Position numbers and translations under genes: made by a program | The notes under the pieces: model-generated | Database searches by the model: none | Told to the model about the DNA's origin: nothing | The model's input: the letters and a program-made list of their open reading frames with translations, nothing else | Part shown: positions 33,981 through 44,607 of the stretch, one piece after another | Position numbering within the stretch: the first letter of the stretch is position 1 | How the letters are laid out: each line of letters begins with the position of its first letter | Source: Rhizoclosmatium globosum | Lineage: Eukaryota > Chytridiomycota > Chytridiomycetes > Chytridiales > Chytriomycetaceae | DNA length: 64,000 bases | Reading direction: 5' to 3' | NCBI GenBank assembly: GCA_002104985.1 | Contig: MCGO01000021.1 | Span: forward strand, 124,001-188,000

Positions 33981-36544
33981 TCAGCTGAGCAACCAGTAGG
34001 TCGTCATCCTCCCCTTTCCCTAATAAAGTTTTAGAAAACGCATAAATGATATCTCCAGATACCTTGACTTCGATTTGCCCTCGTTCGTCGAATTCGTATG
34101 TGTCGTCAGTGCCAATCTTTTCGATAACACTTGTCGAAACCTGAATCTTACTTGCTTCTCCGGTCGTACACATACGAGATGCAGTATTAATTACGTCGCC
34201 AAAGAGGCAGTAGCGACTCATTTTGGTTCCAATTAAACCCTTAAAAATTGACATGAGAAACAAGGTTGAAAATCGCAAACAATGGCAAAGAATTCTCACT
34301 GCATTAATTGGGCCAGAGTGAATGCCGATTCTCAACTTGATCGGATACTGTCCAACAATATCAGAAAAGTCCATAGATCTGACAAATCGTTGAAGCTCAA
34401 TTGAACACGCCAAAGCTTGCATGGCGCAATCCGCTATTTCCTGCTCTGTTTTATCATAATTAGAGTTGATACCTCCCGCTACCATGTAGGTATCGGAGAC
34501 TGTTTCAACCTGCGGAAGGTTATTAAAACATAAAGTGACGTAAAGGCTCTTACTTTGTACAAATTCGCGTATTTGTAAATGATTTCATCAAATTTTGTGT
34601 AAAGAACATTTAGAAGTTGAAGAATCTTGACAGGCGACACCCATCCAACAAGTTTCTTGAAATCGTATATATCTCGAAAAAAGTTAAGTTATTTCCGGCA
34701 GTTTAAGCCGTGCAAGTCACCTGTGAAAAATACTGTGACACAGTTGAACTGTTCAGGCCCAGGAACAATACCAGTTTCAATCTGCTCCATAATATGCCCC
34801 GGAAGCATCATACCAAGCAGATTTTGTGAAACCGCAGTATCTGCACGCATTTCTTCGGACTCGAGATGAGTTTGCAAAAGTTCTGTCAGATTTAAGCTTT
34901 AATTCTATTGGACACAACACACTTAACCTACCTTGCATAGTGGCAGCTTGTTCCACTTTAATTTGCTCAATTTCGTCTTCGTGCTCCTTAAGTAAGTCAG
35001 AAATCTTTCTGCGATGCTCTTTAGCTTTCACGCTCAAGGCAGTGCGTTGGAGCTGTTTCATTTCGGATAAAACTTTCTTATGATGGATAACCAAAGTCTT
35101 CAGACGCTCGTTTCCTGTAATTATCAAGTTTAGGATGACAATTATCAAATTATGGAACAAACCGTTGTCAGTTAATGCCGTTATCTCCTTTTCTTGCTCG
35201 GATAGCACTTGAGTTGCCTTGTTTAATGCACTATTTTTTTCAGTTTCTAACATTTTGGCCTTGTCAGTATCAGAAGTTTCCTCGTTCAAGGAAGAATTTG
35301 ATTCTCGACCGGCGGAGCTGCCGTTTGATTCGCTTGCACAATCACTCTCACTTTGAGTTTCATCCATTTCATGCTTACTGTCCACAACTATGAGTGGATG
35401 TTCAGCGACTAACATCTGCAACAATGTTAGACAGTCAGGTGAACAAGAATAAAAAGATTCTTTGCCTTTTCGCGTCCTCGTCTTGCAGCTCGTTGCATTT
35501 TAGCTAGAAAGTTTGCTTGTTTCTTTTGACTTCTCATTAATGCAACCTTGATTTCTTGTTGCTTATCCAAAAGAATATTTGCTTCAAGCTTAAACTTTTG
35601 TCGTTCCAAAGCGGATGATAACTCGTTCTCGGTGATAAGCTGCTTTTCAATAAGATCATACTCTTCGGCTCGGTGTTGCATCATTAAGTCTTCGATTTCT
35701 TCCATATTGAAGATTTCGAGATCATTGAGCTGTTTTCATTGGGTGAGAAACCGATAATGTGGTACTTGACATTGTACCTCCCCCAGCTGACGTGCTTTGC
35801 AAAGATGCAATTCACGCAAAAATTCTGACTCTGAGAAAGTGAAACGCTGAGAAATATGATCCAAGCGAGTGTTAAGGACAAACCTTTTTGTTGACGCATG
35901 GAAGCTTGTTGGGCTTGAATCTCATTATCTCTTTCATTCTGCGTGCCTGATTCTTGTCCTTCATACCTTTCACCTCAATAGCCCGAATATGGCCCACAGT
36001 TTCAGCCATTCTCATTTGGGACTGAAGAAGTTCAGATCTAGAACAAATGTTATTTTCAGACAACACATCAGTAATTTGAGACCAACCTTTCAGCAGTCTG
36101 TCTCAACTCTAGTCTTGCGAGACGTTCTTGAAACGCGGACCTTTTCTCCGAATTTTAGACTTTAGGGCGACTCTTTTTCCCTGACTCTTGTTGAACATGA
36201 TCATCTTCTTGATTGAGGTTAATTTATCAATCAACGAATTGAGCTGTTGCTTTCTTTCCCATGAAACTTTCACATCATGAGCTTCCTCATGCTGACGCAT
36301 ATCAACGGCACTTTGTTGAAAGAGTTGCGTGGACAGCTGATGACGAGTATCCTCAAGTTGAGCAGTGAAGATGGTCACTTTGGAATACATAGTCAGAACA
36401 GAAGTATATACACGAAATAACTGATTAAGTACCTTCTTCATCTGCCAATTTGGCGATTGCGTATTGAGCCTTGAGCTTACTCTCTTTGACGTTTCGGCAT
36501 CTTGTTACAGCGGCGCTTTGACTGAATCTGACCTCGGTTGCCAT
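33981..36544 (-). CDS. Soluble coiled-coil guanylyl cyclase (GC3)
   Basis: Closest relative of GC2. It starts MATEVRFSQSAAV. The catalytic part has [47 protein letters not shown] and the GKGRMTTYWLLS end, with guanine-type Glu and Cys and both metal aspartates present. The last intron (just before GKGR) is spliced at TTAG; reading through it gives a longer but non-homologous end. In exon 2 the coiled-coil text is broken at about three places (36130-36200, between KKMIMF and EKRSAFQERL), each fixed by one missing base. Acidic Ser-rich inserts (NGSSAGRESNSSLNEE) separate two coiled-coil halves and also occur in the paralogues. Gaps to neighbours are 146 bp (GC2) and 224 bp (KH gene). Confidence 0.83.
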
Positions 36545-36768
36545 TTACGTTGAACTACGTGAATGTATGAAAGGGTGAGTTTCTGAGACGTATTTCAAAT
36601 AAAATCCGTCATTGTTCCCAATCTAGAAGACGTCGATCTAGAATCACACATCACCAATCAAATTCAATGTAATAAAATAATGAAGCGAGAGACGAAACCA
36701 ACAACGTATTGGCGACCTAATTCATTTTAAAGTGCAACTTTATAAAAAACGTTTATTCAACTGAAGAC

Positions 36769-38010
36769 TTATTGGCGAACCTTTTGCTTCTCCATTTCCA
36801 ACCTCTGATACAACATATAGAGCGCCATGCTGTTTGCCTCTGGAACACCAGTTACTGTAATCAACCTTTCAGTAGCACCAACGACAGGATCAGCAATCTT
36901 GATATTGCACCCAGTTCGAGTTCTGATCTCGTTGATTTTGCTACCACCCTTTCCAATAATAGCCCCAACCATTTCATTTGGAATATAAATTTGTTGCACA
37001 GATACCGCGCCTCCGGGCATCATGGGGGTCATAGGTCCAACACCTCCAGCAGCCCCTGGTGCTCCTGGCATGACACCGTACGGAGCATACGCAGAGCCTG
37101 CAGCTGGCATACCAGGGTAGTAGGGATTTCCAGGCATCTGGCCATACATTGCACCTGGCTGAGGCATTTGGGCGTGACGTGGGCCAGCAGCAGACGAGGC
37201 TCCAGCTCCTCCAGCGCCTCGGGGTGCACTTTGGCCAGTAATAATCCTGGATGGGCTTGTACAACACAGTTCCTTGAGACTTTTCAGCGTGCTCTGCAAG
37301 AACGCACCAATGTGGTAGGTGGCAATGTGGATTGAGTCAATGACACCAGCGACAATGACAATACGCTCAGTGGAGTGAGGTAAGATTCCTCAGTGGCGGT
37401 GAGCTTTGAGCCGAAGCCTCTTGGATTTCCTTGATTTTGGCACCTGCCTTTCCGATGATGCTACCCATGCGAATATGAGGAATCAGGATCTTCATAGCAG
37501 AGGCCCTGTTTGACATCCTCATTCCAGAAGAAGGCTGCTCTTCAACAATTTTGGTTGCACACAAGCAAATGCCTTTAAGAAACTAAGTTAGGATGATAGA
37601 GGATCCAACGGCAACAAACCTTAGCCACTGTATCCAAAGGACCAACAATGGTTAAAATCCGTTCACCAGCCCCAGGAACGTTTTCACTGACAGTCACACG
37701 GGCTCCTGAAGAGTCACGAATGTCGGCGACATTCTTACCGCTCTTTCCAATAATCATACCTATTAAAGTATACCGTTAAACCATACAGCAACACAGCAAA
37801 CTCACCCGCTTCCTTCATGCTAACAATAGCCCGCATCGTCATGTGCTTTGCAGCATCGTCAACGGCAACCTCGACAGGGCGTTCGCCGTCACCGGCCGCT
37901 TCTGCCACCGCCTGGCGCTTGTTGCGGCCGTTTCTGCTCTCGGAGTCTGAGGCAGATTCATCTTCAAGACTGCGCTTGCGGTCTGGAGAATGCGATAAAG
38001 AGTCACTCAT
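36769..38010 (-). CDS. Three-KH-domain RNA-binding protein (hnRNP K / poly(rC)-binding / Rnc1-like)
   Basis: RNA-binding regulator, probably of mRNA stability or translation. It starts MSDSLSHSPDRKRSLEDE with an acidic/basic leader. KH1 carries GMIIGKSGKN, KH2 RMGSIIGKAGAKIKEI and KH3 MVGAIIGKGGSKINEI; each has the GxxG RNA-contact loop. KH2 and KH3 are separated by a Gly/Pro/Met-rich linker. Two introns are clear, around 37758-37805 after KH1's first strand and near 37580-37625. At least four single-base breaks (near 37557, 37403, 37378 and in the linker near 37240-37290) interrupt the frame while the protein text stays conserved. It is the only non-cyclase gene inside the cyclase array and has the same direction. 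Confidence 0.85.
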
Positions 38011-38360
38011 TAGAAGGAGAAAGTGTTTGGATTGGTTGGATTCGGGACGGAAAGCGAAGGCGAAGGCGAAGGCGAAGGCGGGCTGGGCGGGGAGAAGAGG
38101 GGGATTAGGATGGAAGGGTCACAGCGAATAATAAGGTTAGCGAGTTGCGGGTGGGCGCCGGACCCATCAGGAGGGTGTCAGGGATAACTGCGTTGGGACT
38201 GGACGGCGGAGGAGGAGAAGGCCGGAGGAAGGACCGGCGTTGGCTCTGTGGAAGGCGTGTGTGAGTGTGGGTACTAACCTTTCTTTGAAGATGGTTGAAA
38301 AGAAAAAATGAAAAAGAAGATAGAATCCCACAACATATCCCCAAAAAGGTATAAACGAAA
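38011..38360. other. Spacer between KH gene and GC4
   Basis: 350 bp with a short GCGAAG microsatellite next to the KH start codon and a pyrimidine/purine-biased remainder. It should contain the KH promoter and the GC4 3' UTR. No gene seen. Confidence 0.4.
38050..38080. repeat. (GCGAAG)n microsatellite
   Basis: Four to five tandem GCGAAG units directly upstream of the KH gene start, in its likely 5' UTR or promoter. Confidence 0.8.
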
Positions 38361-40752
38361 TTAAAGTAACAGCCAGTACGTGGTCATTCTCCCTTTACCC
38401 TGTTGCAAATCTTTAAAATCTACTGAAACGAAGAATCAACGTTACCTTCACTTCAATCGCACCTCTCTCCTCAAACTCATAGTTATCATCTTCTCCCAAC
38501 GCTCCGATAGTTTCAGCAGATACTTGCACCTTCCCTGCTTCGCCAGTGGTGCACATCCGTGAAGCGGTATTGACGGTATCACCAAACAAACAGTAACGAC
38601 TCATTTTTGTTCCGATTAGTCCCTATAGCTTATAAGTATTTCAACATAAATTGCAAAAAACTCACGGCATTAAGTGCTCCTGAGTGGATTCCAATCCGAA
38701 GCTTAATAGGGATGTTGCCCAAAATATCAGTGAAATTCATTGAATTCACCAGCTTCTGCAGTTCGATAGCGCAAGAAAGAGCTTGGCGTGTGCATTCAGA
38801 AAATTCTTGTTCGCTCATGCTTGCTTGGGATCCAAGTCCGGCAGCCACCATGTAAGTGTCAGAGACAGTTTCTACTTTGTAAAGCTGTGGATACTTTGCA
38901 ATCACTTCGTCAAACCTTGTGTACATCACATTCAGCAGCTTTAGAATTTTAACCGCATCGACTTGGCCAACAATCTTCTTGAACTCATAGATATCGGTGA
39001 AAAACAGTGTTGCACATCCGAATTGCTCAGGCTGCGGTGTCTGGCCGAGTTCAATCTTTTCAATAATATGTGCTGGAAGCATTGTTCCGAGTAGGTTTTG
39101 AGAAACGGCAGTATCGGCACGCATTTCCTCAGAGTGAAGGTGAGTGTCCAACAACTCTTGCATAGAGGCCGCTTGATCAACCTTGACTTGCTCGATTTCT
39201 TCTTCATGGTCCTTTAACATTGCTTGGAATTTACGTCGGTTTTCCTTAGCCTTTTGCGAGATAATAGCTCTGTGCTGCTGCTTGAGCTCCGTAACAAGTC
39301 GCTTATGGTGAATCACGACCCCGCGATTACGTTCGTTTCCTTATATTAAATATTAACTTTTTAAACGTTTCAATGAAGGCATACCTAGCTCCACAAGTGC
39401 AATCATTTCTTTTTCGGCTTCAGACAAGACTTTTGTGTCTTTATTCATGTTACTGTTTTTCACCAGGAGGTCTGCGAGCTTGTTTTCATCTTCTTCGGGC
39501 TCCTTGTCGTTGTTTTCATGAAGAGAAAGAGTTGAGCCCCCAGAGCGCGAAGTTGCCTCACTTTGGCTATCGGTAACACTCTCTCCCTCGAGTTCCTTGT
39601 CAGAGAAGTCATTTGCGGTTTCGCCTCTGATGATTGGATTGTCGGCGACACACATCTAAATTGAAGTACGACATAGTTGAGTTGATTAATTCAAAGTATA
39701 ATAAGCGAATAGTACCCTTTCTCTCAAACGTGTAGCGGCACGTTGAGTCTTGGCAATACTGCTGGCTTGCTTTCTCTGGCTTCTTTGAAGAGACATTCTG
39801 AGACTCTTTTGTTTTTCCAAAAGCTGGTCGGCCTCAAGTCTTGCCTTTTGACTGTCGAGACTTGCAATCATTTCAGCCTCGATGTCATTTGCTTGGAAAC
39901 CATGTCAAATTCTTCAGACGTTGTTGAATAACAATGTCCTCCATTTCTTCCATCCCGCTGATTTCCAAGTCGTTGAGCTAAACAATGGACCAAAATTGAG
40001 AACAATGAAACATGACCCACAATCGAAAAAAAAGTTTTCAAACCTCGCCAAGTTGTCTGGCTTTACAGAGTTGAAGCTCGCGAAGGAACTCCGATTCCTT
40101 TTGTTGGCGCATGGCTGATTGCTGTGATTGAATCTCATTGTCTCGTTTCATCCGTCTAGCCTTGTTCTTGTCCTTGATACTCAATATTTCAATGGCACGA
40201 ATGTGAGTCATTGTCTCCGCAAGACGATTCTGAGACAGGAAAAGCTCGTTTCTGTTTACAAGACTTTAAGGACCTATTAATCGATGAAACCCTCACCTTT
40301 CTGCAGTTTGGCGAACCTCCAAGCGTGCCAATCGGCCTTGAAAAGCTCCTCGCTTTTGGATAATGGAGCTTTTGAACACGACATCGCGTTCGCGGCTTCC
40401 TCTTGGAATCTGAGCAAACCCTTGATAGCTGTAAGTTTTTCGACAGAACTGTTAAGCTGCTCTTTTCTCTGCCAGGAAATTTTGGCATCAATAGCAGCGG
40501 TAATCTGTCTTTCATTAACGGATGTGCCATCAATCATTTGAGTCCTGAGCTGATGTCTTGCATCATCCAAGTTGGCACTGTATATGGTGACTTGGTTGGG
40601 TTAGGTTTTTGTGTTGGGAAACGAAGGTCCCAGGTAAAACCTTCTTCGTCAGCCAATTTGGCCAACGCGTGTTTCGCTCTGAGCTTGCTCTCTGTGACAT
40701 TCCTGCATCGCATAACAGCCGCGCACTGGCTGAATTTCACCTCTGCTGCCAT
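38361..40752 (-). CDS. Soluble coiled-coil guanylyl cyclase (GC4)
   Basis: It starts MAAEVKFSQCAAVMRCRNV. A coiled coil with an acidic Ser-rich insert is followed by SQNLLGTMLPAHIIEKIE and a complete catalytic domain in one long exon: FFTDIYEFKKIVG (metal 1), [14 protein letters not shown] (guanine-type Glu, metal 2), KLRIGIHSGALNA, then [16 protein letters not shown] (guanine-type Cys, Asn, Arg) and GKGRMTTYWLLL. Unlike GC2 and GC3, it has no intron inside the metal-1 motif. One frame break lies near 40400 in the coiled coil (after LRFQEEA), a probable missing base. It is 350 bp downstream of the KH gene's start codon and 89 bp from GC5's stop. Confidence 0.85.
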
Positions 40753-40841
40753 TTTTTGGTTGTTTTTTCGAATTTCTTTGTCTCGATCGGATCCTTTGTT
40801 GGTAAAATTTATGGGACGCAGAGTCCTTTATTAGGAAATTT

Positions 40842-43351
40842 TCAGTGTCGAGGTGATTGTGAAACGAGCCAATACGTTCGCATTTTCCCTTTTCCCTTTG
40901 TGTTTGAGGGTTAGATTGAATTTTGGAGGTGAAGACAAACGACGCACCTTGACTTCGATATCACCTCGCACCTCAAATTCAAAAGTTTCATCATCTCCAA
41001 GAATTTGTATTGTTTGTGCTGAAACTTGTATTTTGGATGCTAAGCCAGTGGTGCACATCCGTGAGGCTGTATTGACAGTGTCTCCAAACAGACAGTATCG
41101 GCTCATTTTTGTACCTATGAGTCCCTAAAAATAGATACATTTAATTTGAATATTCCAAACTCAGTTACAACTAACCGCATTTATCGATCCTGAATGAACA
41201 CCAATTCGCAACTTCACAGGTTGATCACCGACCAGACTTCTCAATTCCAACGCCATAGAGTTTACCAAAGCTTGAAGCTCGATAGTACAGTCGAGAGCCT
41301 GATGAGCACAGGCGGCAACCTCCTCCTTGCTTTTCTCAGAGTTTGTGTTGATTCCGGCAGCAACCATATAGGTGTCGACACGCTTTCCACTTTGTACAAC
41401 CGAGGATACTTTGCAATGACGGCGTCAAATTTTGTATATAATGCGTTCAAAAGATGAGAATGTTGACCGGATCAATTGTAGCCACCAACTTCTTGAAATC
41501 TGATATATCTATTTTTCGTGTAAGTACAGGAAATTCAATACCTTTAAGTACCGGTAAAGAATATGGTCACGCACGCAAACTGTTCGGCTCTGGTACAATG
41601 CCCAACTCGATTTTCTCCATAATATGCGCTGGAAGCATCATACCGAGGAGGTTTTGAGAAATGGCGGTATCGGCGCGAGTTTCGTCCGATGTAAATGAGT
41701 GTCCATCAATTCTGAGGATTTATGGTGAGTATGTTCATCAAACAGCAGCCAAATGTCGTACCAGCCATAATGTCGCCTGGTCCATTTTGATCTGCTCAAT
41801 TTCCTCCTCGTGATCCTTTCGAAGTTCCGCACCGCGCCGTCGTAGCTCTTTAAACTTTTGCATCAAAACAAACTTATGCTGCTGTTTCAGTTCTGAAAGT
41901 GTCTTCTTATGGTGCAAGACAATTCCACGGATACGATCTGTGCCAGACTCTACAAGCGCTTGGATTTCTTTTTCTGCTTCTGTAAGCACTTGAGAGTCCT
42001 TATTAAATTCACTATTCATTTCAAGTTCGGCCTTTCTTTCTTCTCCTCTTCTCCTTCTTCCTTCTCCAACGATGATTGGATCCACCCGCCTTCGACGTAC
42101 CCTCGCTTTGTTCGCTACCTTCCTCGTTTTCGTTGTCTTGGTCCCGAATGATTGGATGATCTGCAATTAGTAACTATAATTTTATTAGTAAGCATTTAAC
42201 CCCTCCAACAAGTGTAAGATACCCGTTCTCGAGCTCGCGCCGCCATTCTTTGGGACTTTGCAAAATTACTGGCTGTTTTCGTTGTGCTCGTTGAAGTGCC
42301 ATTTTAATTGACATCTGCTTGTCCTGAAGATGACTCGCTTGTAGTTCATTCTTTTGACGATCTAGAGCCGTTTCCATATCCGACTCAACGACTGATTGTC
42401 GTGCAATGAGGTCAAACTCCTCAATTCTTTGAGCGATCAAAATTTCTTCATACTCTTCCATGTTAAGGATATCAAGGTCATTTAGCTTTAAGCAATCATT
42501 AGTAAATATGACAAAGCAGGAACGACTTCATACTTCGCCATTTGACGCGCCTTACAAAGCTGCATCTCTCGGAGAAATTCGGACTCTGGTCAAAATATTA
42601 ATATGGAAAGGTATCTAATATCCAAAAATACCTTTCTGCTGTCTCATGGAAACCTGTGAGCCTGTATTTCATTATCTCGAAGTAGCCGCCTAACTTATTC
42701 TTATCGTGGATTCCCTTCAACTCGATGCCCGAATTTGGCTGACGGTATCAGCAAGCCTCTGCTGTGATTGTAGAAGCTCATTCCTGCAATTTGAGATCAA
42801 GTCAATTTCGCACGTTGAGAAGTGGGTTTCACCTTTCGGACGCCTGTCTATGCTCTAACCGAGCCAACCGAATCTGAAACGCGGCTCGTTTTTGACGAAT
42901 CACAGATTTAAATGCTTTGTCAGCATCTCTAGCTTCTTCTTGAAATCGAAGCAGTGATTTGATGGCGGTGATTTTATCAACCAACTTGCAGAGTTGTTCT
43001 TTACGATCCCAAGAGATTCTTACATCCTGGGCCTCAGCTGCTTGTCTAATGTCCACAGCTGTTTGTTCCACTAGTTGTGTTCGTAATCTGTGGCGAGTTT
43101 CTTCCAAGTTTGCAGAGTAGATTGTTGCTACAAGGTATTAAAAAACAATGGGGGCTGGAGCAAAAAATCGTGAACCTTCTTCATCCGCAAGTTGAGCCAG
43201 AGCATGTTGAGCTTTCAATTTTGTTTCAGTGATATTCCTGGAGCGACTAACTGCGTTTGTTTGGCTAAATTGAGAGAGTGAGGTGACCGACACTCTACGG
43301 GGAGTTGAGGCTCTGGAGAGATCTTTGGAGGCCCGGCTTTCCACTTCTCAT
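40842..43351 (-). CDS. Soluble coiled-coil guanylyl cyclase (GC5), 5' end uncertain
   Basis: Most upstream member of the array. The coiled-coil region includes [15 protein letters not shown] and [16 protein letters not shown]. The catalytic domain reads [19 protein letters not shown] (then a break), [25 protein letters not shown] and the [11 protein letters not shown] end, so guanine-type Glu and Cys and the Asn/Arg pair are present. The second metal motif is interrupted near 41383 by a lost G in a GG pair, and another base is lost near 41452. The N-terminus ([16 protein letters not shown]...) is longer than in the paralogues, and its frame has no in-frame ATG; the ATG at 43351 needs one more base. 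Start and exon count are therefore provisional. Confidence 0.75.
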
Positions 43352-43854
43352 GCATTTGAAAATGCGGATCACTGGATCGAATGGTATAGTTGAGCTTTCA
43401 CAGATGGAATTGTCATCCGTGACTGCGAAACACAACAATTGTCAACTTCCAAATGGGGAGCACGTTGTGTTTATCTCTAAGTGAGTAAGAGTTCCAAGTC
43501 CCGCTGCCGTCAGATCAACACTTACATGTTGATGATGGATCCATACGTTACTGCGGGGTTCGGCTGTTCCGTTCCTATCGCAAATCGCGTCATCCGACAC
43601 GGTCTTATCATCTAGTCTTCTATCATCTAGTCTATCATCCTCACTTGCTTTATTCAATAAAGAAGAACATTTAAACAACGAGGATTATGTAAGAGGTACT
43701 TGAACTATGTAAGAGGTATGGAACGAAGTAGGCGGTGGGGGCTAATATAAACATAACTAAACAATCAGAAAGAAAAGAATGAGATGAATGTGAATGCAGA
43801 TCCGCAGGACTTATCAGCATGAACACACGCAGTCCCTTCAACCCTTCGGGTCAC
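43352..43854. other. Intergenic stretch upstream of GC5
   Basis: About 500 bp. A short imperfect repeat of a CATCTAGTC-TCTAT type lies at about 43605-43640. A 78-codon minus-strand frame overlaps it but has no similarity to the other cyclase N-termini. It should hold the GC5 promoter and 5' UTR. Confidence 0.35.
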
Positions 43855-44080
43855 TTAGAATGCAAAAAGAGCGGCAACAGCGGCAGCAGCAGAGAAGGCA
43901 GCAACCTCTGGGGCACCAGAGTAGAGGTTGGTGATGGCTTAACTGGGGCTGGGACAACTGGAGTGGCAGCAGCGTAGCCAGTTGGAACGGCTGGGGCAGC
44001 AGCAACGGTGGTGGCATCGTAGTTCTGTGGCAAGGCAGAGACGGTGGCAATAACGGCAGCAAGGAGGCGAAGGCGTTCAT
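43855..44080 (-). CDS. Small Ala/Pro/Val-rich secreted protein, probably GPI-anchored
   Basis: Short gene beginning at ATG 44080. The text reads RLLAAVIATVSALPQNYD (a signal peptide with a likely cut after SALP), an Ala/Thr/Pro/Val spacer (AAAPAVPTGYAAATPVVPAP), and NLYSGAPEVAAFSAAAA ending in a hydrophobic tail VAALFAF-stop, the pattern of a GPI-attachment signal. Two single-base frame changes (near 44070 and 43930) are needed to join signal, middle and tail. If correct, it is a cell-wall or surface peptide of about 75 aa. No family recognised. Confidence 0.5.
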
Positions 44081-44607
44081 CTTTGGTTGATTGATTGTTT
44101 AGGGCTGGCTGGCTGGAAGCGAGTGCTGTTTTTGATCTTTTTTCTGTTTGCTCCAGGCGCTTCCCTTTTGAATGGTTCGACTCAAATTAAGGGGCCCACG
44201 ACAAGATAAGGGACAATTAAGGGACAGTTAAAGAATGATCAAGGGGAAATAATATGAGAGGGATTGTCTTTCTTTGCGTTTCATTTCTTGTCGAGTACAG
44301 TGTTTACGTTGAAATCACTGGCGAAATGATCTTGCCAGTGTCTTATTGTCTCTTGGCACCAGCAATTAAAGTAACGCACTTGACGCGAAATACTTAAAAG
44401 CTTATCAAACGGGATTTAAGAAACCGCGTATGCAACAATATCACAACATCAAGTCCGCTCCATCCGCTCCGTATTACAAATCCCCCATTCTCCTCTCAAT
44501 TACTTGAAAATAGAAAATTCAAGAACGAATAAGTCTATTAAAATCCACAAACAAAACCTGGAAACCAAAATCAAATATAAGACTATCCCCTTATTCGACA
44601 CGTCACA
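44081..44607. other. Intergenic stretch
   Basis: About 530 bp, AT-rich, with a run of related AATTAAGGGRCA-like words at 44187-44235. The likely promoter of the small secreted protein. No gene seen. Confidence 0.35.

Noticed and set aside
33957..34030. Longer GC3 C-terminus reading GKGEDDDLLVAQLM
   Set aside because: It arises from reading through the last intron; the spliced frame gives GKGRMTTYWLL, shared with GC2, GC4 and GC5 and typical of guanylyl cyclases.
43442..43678. 78-codon frame upstream of GC5 as a possible extra exon
   Set aside because: No similarity to the N-termini of GC1-GC4, and it overlaps a short sequence repeat. Kept as intergenic.
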